Shown here: positions 25,843 through 34,790 of the stretch, in pieces
Layout: the number at the start of each line of letters is the position of its first letter
How positions within the stretch are numbered: position 1 is the first letter of the stretch
From: Algoriphagus marinus
Lineage (GTDB): Bacteria; Bacteroidota; Bacteroidia; Cytophagales; Cyclobacteriaceae
Reading direction: 5' to 3'
Assembly (NCBI RefSeq): GCF_001936475.1
Contig: NZ_MSPQ01000001.1
Span: forward strand, 806,001 to 870,000
Length of the DNA stretch: 64,000 bases
Notes under the pieces: model-generated
What the model saw: only the letters and a program-made list of their open reading frames with translations
Database searches by the model: none
Told to the model about the DNA's origin: nothing
Made by a program: the position numbers and the translations under genes

Positions 25843-26748
25843 ATGTCTCTAGAAGTAAGCCAACTCACGAAAATTTACGGTTCCCAGAAAGCACTTGATG
25901 AAGTGTCATTTTCGGTTACACCCGGAAGGATTTTAGGTTTTTTGGGACCGAATGGAGCAGGAAAATCGACCACCATGAAAATTATTTGTGGCTACTTAGC
26001 TCCTGATGGTGGATCGGTTTCTGTTTTGGGCAAAAATGCAATTGATTCCCCAAAACAAGTCAGTCCATTGATTGGCTATCTGCCTGAGCATAATCCCCTA
26101 TATCTGGATATGTATGTGCGGGAGTTTCTAGAGTTCTCAGGTGGTTTGTATGGGCTGGCTGGAACTAAGCTGAAGCAAAGAGTAATTGAAATGCTTCATA
26201 AAACCGGTCTCGAGCCTGAGCAACATAAGAAAATCGGACAACTTTCTAAAGGCTACCGACAGCGAGTAGGGCTGGCAAGAGCATTGATCCATGATCCACA
26301 AGTCATTATTTTGGATGAGCCAACCACCGGTTTGGATCCCAATCAATTGGTGGAAATCAGAGCTTTGATTAAAGAAGTTGCTGCAAATAAAACGTTGATT
26401 CTATCTACTCATATCATGCAGGAAGTGGAGGCTATCTGTGCTGATGTCGTGATCATCAACAAAGGAAAAATCTTAGCGGCTGATTCTTTAGATAATCTTA
26501 AATCAAAAACTTCCGAAGTTCAACTCATTTTGGAAACAGAGGAAGAGTTGAAGTTGGAATGGTTCCAGCACTTCAATGGAATTCAATTCGGATCTAAAGG
26601 TAAGAATGAAGTTTTGATCAGCGCTTCTCATGCTGGAGATGCTAGAAAGGAAATCATGCAGCTGATTCATCAAAAGGAATTGAATCTGATTAGTCTAAAT
26701 CAAAGCAAGAAGAATTTGGAACAAATTTTCCGGGAAATCACGAAATGA
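25843..26748 (+). CDS. gldA: gliding-motility ABC transporter ATPase GldA
   Basis: A 301-aa ABC ATPase. Walker A is G-P-N-G-A-G-K-S-T-T near residue 37, the signature L-S-K-G-Y-R-Q-R-V-G near 135, and Walker B V-I-I-L-D-E-P-T-T-G near 155. An H-loop histidine (L-S-T-H) follows, then a C-terminal regulatory extension. With GldF and GldG it forms the Bacteroidetes ABC complex required for, or associated with, gliding motility and the type IX secretion machinery. The assignment rests on the ATPase type and on the GldF and GldG genes that follow with 4-bp overlaps. Confidence 0.88.
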   Translation: MSLEVSQLTKIYGSQKALDEVSFSVTPGRILGFLGPNGAGKSTTMKIICGYLAPDGGSVSVLGKNAIDSPKQVSPLIGYLPEHNPLYLDMYVREFLEFSGGLYGLAGTKLKQRVIEMLHKTGLEPEQHKKIGQLSKGYRQRVGLARALIHDPQVIILDEPTTGLDPNQLVEIRALIKEVAANKTLILSTHIMQEVEAICADVVIINKGKILAADSLDNLKSKTSEVQLILETEEELKLEWFQHFNGIQFGSKGKNEVLISASHAGDARKEIMQLIHQKELNLISLNQSKKNLEQIFREITK

Positions 26749-27464
26749 GCAGTCTATTTTGGAAAGAGATCAATGCGTTTTTTGGAAGCCTTTTGGGCTA
26801 TCTGGTGCTTGCTTTGTTTCTGGTTGCCTTAGGACTGATCGTTTGGGTGTTTCCAGAAAGCAGTATCCTCCAATATGGATTTGCAGATTTAGAAGTGCTC
26901 TTTAGCTACACCCCATACGTATTCACTTTTTTGATTCCGGCACTTTCCATGCGCGTCCTTGCGGAGGAGCGCAAAACTGGAACCTGGGAACTTCTTAGGA
27001 CTTCTCCACTTTCTATATTTCAGATTGTGGTTGCAAAATACTTGGCGTTGCTTGCCTTAGTTTTTGTGGCTCTTTTGCCGACCTTGATTTATTATTTCAG
27101 CGTGATTTCCTTGGGAGACCCGGTAGGGAATTTGGATCAGGCAGGATTCTTTGGAAGCTGGATTGGTTTACTTATGATTGGTGCAGTATTCACTTCAGTA
27201 GGGATTTTTTCGTCCGCCTTGACTTCTCAGCAAGTGCTCGCTTTTGTGCTTGGAGTATTTTTATGTTTTGTGATTTACTTCGGGTTTTCGGCAGCAGCGG
27301 ATTTGCAATTGGGTGACTTCGCTTACTGGTTGGAAGAGTTAAGTTTAAGTTATCACTACATAAGTTTGAGTAGGGGAGTGATTGATTCGAGAGATATTTT
27401 CTTTCTTTTCGGGATGATTTGGTTGTTTTTGGGAGGAACTATTTTGGTTTTACGCAACAAATGA
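26745..27464 (+). CDS. gldF: gliding-motility ABC transporter permease GldF
   Basis: A 239-aa permease with six hydrophobic segments and a conserved loop A-E-E-R-K-T-G-T-W-E-L-L after the second one, as in GldF and ABC-2 type permeases. It is the membrane-spanning part of the GldAFG complex. Start and stop overlap both neighbours in ATGA tetranucleotides (26745-26748 and 27461-27464), so the three genes are translationally coupled. Confidence 0.9.
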   Translation: MSSLFWKEINAFFGSLLGYLVLALFLVALGLIVWVFPESSILQYGFADLEVLFSYTPYVFTFLIPALSMRVLAEERKTGTWELLRTSPLSIFQIVVAKYLALLALVFVALLPTLIYYFSVISLGDPVGNLDQAGFFGSWIGLLMIGAVFTSVGIFSSALTSQQVLAFVLGVFLCFVIYFGFSAAADLQLGDFAYWLEELSLSYHYISLSRGVIDSRDIFFLFGMIWLFLGGTILVLRNK

Positions 27465-29146
27465 AAAAACCATTTCTCCATATCGCAAAGCCTTGGATTC
27501 TCCTTTTCGGAGGAATTTTGGTTTTCGTAATACTCAGCCAAGTTCTTCGCTTTAGAATTGATCTCACTGAAGAAAAGCGCTTTTCCCTCCATCCTGGGAC
27601 TGAGAAAGTACTTGCTCAATTGACAGAGCCACTTCATGTGGATATACTTTTGGTTGGTGAAAATCTGCCAGGTGGGATGCGAAGACTTCAAAAATCCATC
27701 GAAGAGACGGTGAGAACTTTCAATGCTTACAGTCCAAAAGCGATCACCTATTCTTATTTCGATCCATTGTCTGTAGATCAGGAAAAGCAAGAGGAATTTA
27801 TTGTTGATTTAGTGGATTATGGAATCAATCCGACCAATCTTTTTGTCAACCAAAATTCGGGTCAGCAGGCTCAGCTGATCTTTCCGGGGTTTTTGGTAAG
27901 TGATTCAGAATATGAAACCGGAGCCTTGGTGCTAAAAGGCGAACGTGGAATGAGCCCCGAACAAATTTTAAATCAGTCAATTGAGAATCTTGAATTTGAG
28001 CTCATCGCTGCGATTCAAAAATTAATTTCTCCTGAATCTTCCTCCATAGCTATGATTATTGGGCATGGGGAAAATGGCAGAGATGATGGTTATGGAATCG
28101 TGGAGGCGCTGGATGGTGAATTTGAGATTTTCAAAGTTCCTTTGGAGCAAGCTAAAAAACCTGCTGATCTCTCAAGTTTTAAAACAGTAATCATTCAATC
28201 TCCAAAGGAAAGCTACTCTGACCGGGAAATTTACTTATTGGATCAATATGTCTTGAATGGAGGGAATCTGGTCATTCTATTGAATGGTGTTGCCGTGGAG
28301 GAGCAAGCCCTTTCCGGAGGAACTACGATTGGAATGCCATTTGAAACCGGACTGGAGAATCTGCTTTTCCGATATGGCCTTCGTATCAATAATGATTTGA
28401 TCCAGGACATGAATTTTGGTTTGATTCCAACCATGGCTGGGAATTTTGGGAATCAGGAACAAATGCGTCCCATGCCTTGGCTCTATTATTTTCAAGCTGG
28501 TCTCATGCAAAACCATCCGATCACCAAGGGTTTGGATGTGGTGAGTTTTGAATTTGCCAGTAGTATGGATACCGTAAAGGCTGATGGCGTGAAGAAGATT
28601 CCTTTAATTTTTACTTCAGACTATTCTAAAATAATTCCTGCTCCCATGCAGATCTCGTTGTCGGAAGTATCCATTGAACCGGATCCCAAGACTTTTGATT
28701 TAAAGAACCTTCCATTAGGCTACTTACTTGAAGGGGAGTTTACCTCAGTTTTCAAAAATCGTTTTGCTCCGGAAGAATTTGACAAAGCAGATTTCAAGGA
28801 AAGTGGGAAAGGAAAAGTTGTGGTTTTTGGTGATGGGGAGCTTTTTCAAAGCCAGTTGAACTTTCAAGACGGTTCGCCTCTAACATTAGGAGAGGGACAA
28901 CTCAGCCAAACCACTTTTGCCAATAAGATCTTGCTAAAAAATATGGTTAAGTACTTGGCTGATCCAGAAGGAATTATTGCTTCCCGAACCCGAACTTTCC
29001 AAATTCGACCTCTGAATAAAGTGAAGGTGGCTGAAGAAAAAACGTTTTGGCAATTGATCAATGTGGTCTTGCCGGTTTTGGTTCTTTTGGGAATAGGAGG
29101 GATAGTTTGGACCATCCGTAGAAATAACTACGGTCGCAAGAACTGA
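27461..29146 (+). CDS. gldG: gliding-motility ABC transporter substrate-binding-like protein GldG
   Basis: A 561-aa GldG. It has an N-terminal membrane anchor (about residues 10-30), a large periplasmic domain containing R-F-S-L-H-P-G-T and D-I-L-L-V-G-E-N-L-P-G-G-M-R-R, and a C-terminal membrane helix (V-L-P-V-L-V-L-L-G-I-G-G-I). The frame is open 42 bases further upstream, but ATG 27461 overlaps the gldF stop as ATGA and begins M-K-K-P-F right before the first helix, so it is the real start. It completes the gldAFG operon. Confidence 0.92.
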   Translation: MKKPFLHIAKPWILLFGGILVFVILSQVLRFRIDLTEEKRFSLHPGTEKVLAQLTEPLHVDILLVGENLPGGMRRLQKSIEETVRTFNAYSPKAITYSYFDPLSVDQEKQEEFIVDLVDYGINPTNLFVNQNSGQQAQLIFPGFLVSDSEYETGALVLKGERGMSPEQILNQSIENLEFELIAAIQKLISPESSSIAMIIGHGENGRDDGYGIVEALDGEFEIFKVPLEQAKKPADLSSFKTVIIQSPKESYSDREIYLLDQYVLNGGNLVILLNGVAVEEQALSGGTTIGMPFETGLENLLFRYGLRINNDLIQDMNFGLIPTMAGNFGNQEQMRPMPWLYYFQAGLMQNHPITKGLDVVSFEFASSMDTVKADGVKKIPLIFTSDYSKIIPAPMQISLSEVSIEPDPKTFDLKNLPLGYLLEGEFTSVFKNRFAPEEFDKADFKESGKGKVVVFGDGELFQSQLNFQDGSPLTLGEGQLSQTTFANKILLKNMVKYLADPEGIIASRTRTFQIRPLNKVKVAEEKTFWQLINVVLPVLVLLGIGGIVWTIRRNNYGRKN

Positions 29147-29319
29147 CCGTATTTAGGAATTATTCAAGCAGCCTTTTTGGCAAGATTGTAACTCTAAAAA
29201 GAAAAAAATTACATCGAATGTAAATTCGTTTGAGCAAATTCAACTTTACAGCCGTTCGAATTAGATTTTATTTATAAATTTACCCCCATTCAAAAGTTAA
29301 AATTAAATAAGCCTTAGAT

Positions 29320-30444
29320 ATGAAATTTATTGTTTCCTCTTCTGCATTACTGAAGCAGCTTTCCGCCATTAATGGTGTGGTAACGACAAACCCGGTGGTG
29401 CCAATTTTGGAAAACTTCCTTTTTGAAATTAAGGATAGTCTTTTGACCATTACCGCTTCTGATTTGCAGACTTCTATGATGACTGAGATCAATGTGGAGG
29501 CTAAGGAAGATGGAAATATTGCGGTACCTGCCAGAATTCTAATCGAGACCCTCAAGAATCTTCCTGAGCAGCCAGTGACATTTAGCATCGATCATGATAC
29601 CTATGCGGTAGAAATCAGCTCAGATAATGGTAGATATAGACTTGCGGGTGAGAATGCGACGGATTTCCCTAAAATCCCAACTGTGAGCAATGCGACAACT
29701 GTTGATATGTCCACAGAGGTGCTTTCTAGCGCTGTTTCTAATACAATTTTCGCAACTAGCTCTGACGAATTGAGACCGGCAATGACTGGTGTTTACATCA
29801 ATTTGAGTGCAACCAATACTACTTTCGTCGCTACTGACGGGCATCGATTGGTAAGATATAGAAGAGTGGATATCGCGTCAGCTGATGCTGCTAGCTTGAT
29901 TATCCCAAGAAAAGCACTGAATTTATTGAAGTCTACCCTGCCTTCTGAAAATGTGCCGGTAACTGTGGAATTCAATCAGTCTAACGCGTATTTCAAATTC
30001 AACAATATTAAAATGATCTGTCGATTGATCGACGAGCGATTCCCAGATTACGAAAATGTAATCCCTACCGAGAATCCAAATCGAATGAATATCGATCGTC
30101 AGGAGTTGTTGAGTTCACTGAGAAGAATTGCAATCTATGCGAATAAGACCACGCATCAGGTTCGATTGAAATTAACAGGTTCTGAATTGATGATTTCTGC
30201 AGAAGATTTGGATTTCTCCAACGAAGCAAACGAGAGACTTTCTTGTGATCACGATGGAGAAGACATCGAAATCGGATTCAACGCGAAATTCTTGGTGGAA
30301 ATGTTGAATAACCTTTCTTGCAAAGAAGTAAGCTTGAGATTCTCTGCACCAAATAGAGCAGGTTTGATTCTGCCTGCTGAGCAAGATGAAAATGAAGACA
30401 TCTTAATGCTGGTAATGCCAGTGATGTTGAATAATTACGTATAA
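29320..30444 (+). CDS. dnaN: DNA polymerase III beta subunit (sliding clamp)
   Basis: A 374-aa beta clamp of normal length with three repeated clamp domains (about 1-120, 125-250, 255-374). Family blocks are the N-terminal K-F-I-V-S-S-S-A-L-L-K-Q-L, the middle A-T-D-G-H-R-L-V-R-Y and the C-terminal M-P-V-M-L-N. The clamp tethers the replicative polymerase to DNA. It is transcribed alone, followed by a terminator. No dnaA box or origin is seen in the flanks, so dnaN does not mark oriC here. Confidence 0.97.
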   Translation: MKFIVSSSALLKQLSAINGVVTTNPVVPILENFLFEIKDSLLTITASDLQTSMMTEINVEAKEDGNIAVPARILIETLKNLPEQPVTFSIDHDTYAVEISSDNGRYRLAGENATDFPKIPTVSNATTVDMSTEVLSSAVSNTIFATSSDELRPAMTGVYINLSATNTTFVATDGHRLVRYRRVDIASADAASLIIPRKALNLLKSTLPSENVPVTVEFNQSNAYFKFNNIKMICRLIDERFPDYENVIPTENPNRMNIDRQELLSSLRRIAIYANKTTHQVRLKLTGSELMISAEDLDFSNEANERLSCDHDGEDIEIGFNAKFLVEMLNNLSCKEVSLRFSAPNRAGLILPAEQDENEDILMLVMPVMLNNYV

Positions 30445-30466
30445 ACTTACCACAATCCATAAATCA

Positions 30467-30496
30467 AAAGCCCGGAGATTCCTTCGGGTTTTTTTT
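30467..30496 (+). terminator. rho-independent terminator of dnaN
   Basis: The sequence AAAGCCCGGAGATTCCTTCGGG forms an imperfect stem-loop and is followed by eight T's. It lies 23 bp after the dnaN stop codon. Confidence 0.8.
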
Positions 30497-30522
30497 GCGC
30501 AAAGATTCTCTGCAGAAGTGAA

Positions 30523-30692
30523 AAGTTTATTTCTCGCGGTGGCGCAACGTCGCAGCGAATTTTAAACCCTTAAAATATTTAACAGATCAAAAATTTTTTC
30601 TCGCTGATTCTCTTAGAAAAAATAGTAGAGGAACTCAGATTTTAATCTCCAGATTTCGCTGCACCGCAGCGTCGCCGCGAGAAAGTAAACTT
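30523..30692. repeat. 170-bp element with inverted terminal arms
   Basis: A 37-base left arm (30523-30559, AAGTTTATTTCTCGCGGTGG then CGCAACGTCGCAGCGAA) is mirrored by a right arm (30655-30692) reading in reverse complement AAGTTTACTTTCTCGCGGCG then ACGCTGCGGTGCAGCGAA. About 95 bases of AT-rich DNA separate them. No ORF is contained. It resembles a MITE-like or hairpin repeat and is related in style to the block at 44992-45390. Confidence 0.6.
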
Positions 30693-30711
30693 TAAGTTTG
30701 TGGGAAATTGT

Positions 30712-30960
30712 CTATTCTTTCTTCGCATCCCTCAGCGATTTCAAATACAAACCTTCTACCCGCTCACGGGCCCAGGGGGTTTGGCGGAGGAATTTCAAAC
30801 TGGAATTGATCGAAGGATTATGAGTAAAGCAACGAATCGTGATCCGCTCGCCAAGTTCTTTCCAGCCATAAAACTCCACCAAATGCTCGAGAATATGATC
30901 TAGGCGAATTCCATGGAGCGGATTATTAGGTTGACTTTCTGTGCTTGGTTTTTCTGACAT
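30712..30960 (-). CDS. VF530/DUF2132 family small DNA-binding-like protein
   Basis: An 82-aa protein of the VF530 (DUF2132) family. After a polar N-terminus comes the whole conserved core: [32 protein letters not shown] and F-L-R-Q-T-P-W-A-R. The family is annotated as DNA-binding from a structural study; its role is unclear. It follows the amidohydrolase gene by 6 bp and may share its mRNA. Confidence 0.85.
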   Translation of the reverse strand: MSEKPSTESQPNNPLHGIRLDHILEHLVEFYGWKELGERITIRCFTHNPSINSSLKFLRQTPWARERVEGLYLKSLRDAKKE

Positions 30961-30966
30961 GTTTGG

Positions 30967-32670
30967 TTACTTCTTGAATATACTTTTTCCCTCCTTAATC
31001 GTCTCCAAAACTTGAATATCTTTCAGTAGCATTGGATCAATTTTTAATGGATTTTGATCCAAAATAACTAAGTCAGCTAGCTTTCCAGCTGCCAAAGTTC
31101 CTTTTTTCTCCTCTTCAAAATGCTGATAAGCTCCCCAGATGGTGATGGATTTCAAGGCCTCATAAGGAGTCAAGCGCTCCTCAGGCCCGATGATCTCACC
31201 ACTTCGGGAAACTCGATTGACGGTAGTCCATAGGATCATCATCAGGTTGGGAAGTGCTACCGGAGCATCGGTATGCGAAGTTACTTTCATTCCGCGATCC
31301 AAAGCTGAGCGAATCGGAGAGATCCGATCAGCCTTTTCTTTGCCAATAATCTGACGATGCCAATCTCCCCAATAAAAGGTATGCATTGGAAATAAGGAGG
31401 CGATTACATCCATATCCGCCAAACTGTCCAACTGGTCCATTCGGACGTACTGACCATGAATAAGTACATTTCGGCGATCCTTATTTCCATACTTCGCGAT
31501 TGCAGGCCGAAGTACTCGGATCAATTGATCTACGGCCGCATCTCCATTTGCGTGAGTGAGGAGTTGCCAGTTATTTTCAAAAGCCATATTAACTATTCGC
31601 TGAACCTCGGAATCTTCCGCGATTGCAGGATAGCCTTTGTAATCTTTATTCTGACCATCTGGCGGAATCAAATAAGGCTCAGTTCTCCAGGCTGTTCTTC
31701 CCTGGGGAGAGCCATCAAGAGTCATTTTCATTCCACCTATTCGGTAGCGATTTGTATAATCCTTACCATACCATTTGGACTCAAAATATTGAGGTGCAGA
31801 ATAATCGATATAGGAAACTACATCAAGATAAAATTTTCCTTGTTCGGCATAATTTGCCAATAATTCATGATTGCCCATAGCTCTGCCTTCTTGAGCAGTA
31901 GTATAGCCAAACTTTGCAGCCATCTCTTGAGACTTATCGAGGTAATAAAAAGCTAGCTCAGGATCAGTAGGGCCAATTATTGGGAAAAACAGCGGGATCG
32001 CTGCCATTTCTTCCAGAACACCATTGGGTTCTTGACTTCCAGGCATTCTCCTTATTATTCCTCCGGCAGGATCTATTGATTCAGCAGTGACATTACTCAT
32101 TTCCAGCCCTTTGGAATTCATCACCGCAAAGTGACCGGAGATATGAAGGATGCAAATTGGAACTTCAGTAGAAACCTGATCCAAATCTTCTTTGGTAGGG
32201 AAACGATTTTCAGCCAAAACAGCATCGTCAAATCCTAAACCAACAATCCAGCCCTGAGTTTTATCAGTGCCATTTTCGGCATACCAGGATTTCAATTCTG
32301 CAATTAATTCCGGGATTGAATTGACTTCGCCATCAGGGCTTGCCAGTAAATTGGCAGAAATAGCCTGCGCTCCAAACCCACCAAAATGTGCATGGCCATC
32401 AATGAAGCCAGGGACTAAGGTCTTCCCATTCAGATTTTTCATCTGGTGTCCTTTTCCAGCGATTTCCATCGCTTCATCCATCGCCCCGACAAAAAGTATT
32501 TTTCCTTCCTTCTCCACCAATGCTTCAGCATACACGGGTTCTTCGCTTTCCATGGTAATGATGTCACCTCCAAAGTACATGGTGGCTACAGGTCCACTTT
32601 CTTCTTTTTGACTACAAGAAAAAGTGAGGATTAAAAAGCAAAGTAATCGAGTCAGATCTTTCATATTCAT
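30967..32670 (-). CDS. YtcJ-like amidohydrolase, putative lipoprotein
   Basis: A 567-aa amidohydrolase-3 (YtcJ-like) enzyme. The N-terminus is a lipoprotein-like signal, L-I-L-T-F-S-C-S-Q, with Cys at about residue 19. The barrel shows the metal motif D-G-H-A-H near residue 90, H-A-N-G-D near 375 and S-H-T-D-A-P-V near 475. Members hydrolyse amides, including N-substituted formamides, but this substrate is unknown. By its signal it acts in the periplasm or at the outer membrane. The small VF530-family gene follows after 6 bp. Confidence 0.85.
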   Translation of the reverse strand: MNMKDLTRLLCFLILTFSCSQKEESGPVATMYFGGDIITMESEEPVYAEALVEKEGKILFVGAMDEAMEIAGKGHQMKNLNGKTLVPGFIDGHAHFGGFGAQAISANLLASPDGEVNSIPELIAELKSWYAENGTDKTQGWIVGLGFDDAVLAENRFPTKEDLDQVSTEVPICILHISGHFAVMNSKGLEMSNVTAESIDPAGGIIRRMPGSQEPNGVLEEMAAIPLFFPIIGPTDPELAFYYLDKSQEMAAKFGYTTAQEGRAMGNHELLANYAEQGKFYLDVVSYIDYSAPQYFESKWYGKDYTNRYRIGGMKMTLDGSPQGRTAWRTEPYLIPPDGQNKDYKGYPAIAEDSEVQRIVNMAFENNWQLLTHANGDAAVDQLIRVLRPAIAKYGNKDRRNVLIHGQYVRMDQLDSLADMDVIASLFPMHTFYWGDWHRQIIGKEKADRISPIRSALDRGMKVTSHTDAPVALPNLMMILWTTVNRVSRSGEIIGPEERLTPYEALKSITIWGAYQHFEEEKKGTLAAGKLADLVILDQNPLKIDPMLLKDIQVLETIKEGKSIFKK

Positions 32671-32720
32671 TTGTTAAACCTAAAATTAATTTCATTTCAT
32701 CAAGAAATAACCAGCAAAGA

Positions 32721-34145
32721 TTATTTTTTCGCCTTAATATTAGCCAAATGAGATTCAAGTTCTAGATCGACTTGAAAATAGCCAATGGTGCCACTGAGGC
32801 ATTCCAGTAGCAATGTGCCACCTTTGTTCTTTTTAATAATTTTTTGCAGGGCTTCTATCGTATGAATTTCCTGATCATTGGCTTTGATGATTAATTCACC
32901 AAGTGGCCACTCCATCTCATCAGCCTGAGTTCCCTGGTAGATATGTGTTACGACCAGCATCGGTTTGTCCTGATCGATAGTTTGTAGCATTTCGATTTGT
33001 GCAAAGGGATCAACGAATTGGATCGCTTGGATAATTTCATAACTCAAAGGTTGAATGATCATTCCAAACACTTCCAAATACGTTCTTTCATTTAAAATCG
33101 GGTTGGAGATAATGCCTTTTTCAGGGTTACGCATTGCAAGTGCTTTGGTCTTTTTGATCACACCATTTCGCATAAAATGAATTTCGGCTTCTTCCCCGAT
33201 TGGCACCAGCTTCATTACATCAAAAATATTTTTGTGTCTATATAGTCCTTCTTTACCAATGACAATGCCATGCCGGTCAAATTCGACCTTGTTGATGGCA
33301 AGGATAACATCCCTTGCATGAACTTTTGCTGCCTCAAGAAATCCATTTTCCAAGACCTTAGAGACGATCACACCTTTTGCATTCGATTGCTTTAATAGTG
33401 GATTAAAGTTTTCAGCATTTTTCTGCAGTTTTCCTCCTATATCGGCAAAGTGAGGTTCATTTTGGAGCAATAGGTTTTCGATGATTATTTTCACAAAACT
33501 AGCCGGAGTGATAAAACCGATATTTTCGGCATCTACCATTACTGCAGTATTCAGGCCTACCACCTTTCCCTCTTCATTGATACTCGGTCCGCCTGAGTTT
33601 CCCGGATTGATGGCTGCATTTGTTACAAAACGTTCTGTGGTGAACTCAGAACCTGAGATAAAATTCGTGATTTCCCCACCGGTGATATTGGGTTCTATCA
33701 TTCCCATAGGGTATCCGATTGCCTTAATCGCCTCCCCACGCGATGGGCTTGTCCCCTCTCTTAACTCTAAATATTCGATGGGTTGGATTGCAAGTTTTTT
33801 AAATCGAACTAGCTCTTCTTTTGTTAGTTTGATCAAAGCTACATCTGGTTCGAGCTGTTTTACCATCCCAACTACTTCTGCTTCAAAGCGCTCTTCGCTA
33901 GTAAGCATAGAACTGATTTCGACTTTTACAGCATTTCTTACGACATGGGCATTGGTAACCATGTACCCTTCGAGATCTTTTATTTTCACGAAGAATCCTG
34001 AGCCTGACCATTGACCAGGAATCTTAATCGAGGGATTCAGTACCGACTGAATATCCTCTTCTATGTATCCTTCGACTTGTATTTGTACGACACCGCTCAT
34101 CATCTGACGGGCGACATCTGTAAGTTTGCGTTTAGTTTTTGTCAT
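32721..34145 (-). CDS. HtrA/Deg-like trypsin-fold serine protease without signal peptide
   Basis: A 474-aa S1C (HtrA/DegP-like) protease. The catalytic triad is His in T-N-A-H-V-V near residue 67, Asp in E-P-D-V-A-L-I near 105, and Ser in P-G-N-S-G-G-P near 195. A PDZ-like region follows (about 245-340, with R-D-V-I-L-A-I-N) and a second one near the C-terminus (about 395-455). Unlike periplasmic DegP it starts with a charged, non-hydrophobic segment (T-K-T-K-R-K), so it should be cytoplasmic. The layout recalls the plant Deg proteases with a degenerate second PDZ. No operon partner is seen. Confidence 0.82.
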   Translation of the reverse strand: MTKTKRKLTDVARQMMSGVVQIQVEGYIEEDIQSVLNPSIKIPGQWSGSGFFVKIKDLEGYMVTNAHVVRNAVKVEISSMLTSEERFEAEVVGMVKQLEPDVALIKLTKEELVRFKKLAIQPIEYLELREGTSPSRGEAIKAIGYPMGMIEPNITGGEITNFISGSEFTTERFVTNAAINPGNSGGPSINEEGKVVGLNTAVMVDAENIGFITPASFVKIIIENLLLQNEPHFADIGGKLQKNAENFNPLLKQSNAKGVIVSKVLENGFLEAAKVHARDVILAINKVEFDRHGIVIGKEGLYRHKNIFDVMKLVPIGEEAEIHFMRNGVIKKTKALAMRNPEKGIISNPILNERTYLEVFGMIIQPLSYEIIQAIQFVDPFAQIEMLQTIDQDKPMLVVTHIYQGTQADEMEWPLGELIIKANDQEIHTIEALQKIIKKNKGGTLLLECLSGTIGYFQVDLELESHLANIKAKK

Positions 34146-34187
34146 AGATTGCTTAATTAAACAAAATGCTGGACCAATGACAATTTT

Positions 34188-34577
34188 TTAACTATCCCGC
34201 TCAATCAAATCCCACAAATTCCCATAGATATCCTTAAAAACAGAAACTATCCCAAAATCCTCTTTTGCGGGTTCTCGGATAAATTCAACCCCTTTGGAGC
34301 GATAGTTTTCATAATCTCGATAAAAGTCATCGGTATATAAAAACAAGAAAACCCGACCACCAGCTTGGTGTCCTATCTGAGTGATTTGTGTTTCGTTTGC
34401 GGCTTTTGCCAATAGCAAATGACAAGTAGATCCAGGAGGTGAAACCCGCACCCAGCGTTTGGTTTCTGAAAGTTTGGTGTCTTCTAAAAGCTCAAATCCA
34501 AGGATCTGAGTATAATAGGCGATTGCTTCGTCGTAGTCTCTGACGAGAAGCGAGAGCTGTCCGAGTTGTTGGGTCAT
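34188..34577 (-). CDS. VOC (glyoxalase/bleomycin-resistance fold) protein
   Basis: A 129-aa VOC-superfamily protein with two beta-alpha-beta-beta-beta modules. The first has Q-L-S-L-L-V-R-D-Y-D-E-A-I-A-Y-Y and the second E-F-I-R-E-P and D-I-Y-G-N-L-W-D-L-I-E. Family members are metalloenzymes or binding proteins; the exact function is unknown. The frame extends upstream to 34664, but the added 29 residues are unlike the family, and ATG 34577 begins M-T-Q-Q-L-G directly before the fold. It follows the Deg-like gene's direction but lies 42 bp downstream of it. Confidence 0.8.
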   Translation of the reverse strand: MTQQLGQLSLLVRDYDEAIAYYTQILGFELLEDTKLSETKRWVRVSPPGSTCHLLLAKAANETQITQIGHQAGGRVFLFLYTDDFYRDYENYRSKGVEFIREPAKEDFGIVSVFKDIYGNLWDLIERDS

Positions 34578-34790
34578 GGAATAAAAATAAGGGTTATTCG
34601 GGTAATTTGCTGGTGTGTCGAACTTGTAGTGTGTCGAAGTGTGAAAGTCAAGAGTTAATTCCATTGATGTTCAGGAAAATTAGAAAAATAATCTTCGTAC
34701 ATCTACTATAAAAACTAAATTAGATTTTGAACTCCCATTTTTTTTTTTTTCTCATTTGAGAGAACTATTTTTCTAAAACAATAAGAATTT

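Noticed and set aside
29320-30444. Replication origin next to dnaN
   Set aside because: No dnaA, no cluster of DnaA boxes and no AT-rich unwinding repeat is visible in the flanks. In this phylum dnaN is often away from oriC.
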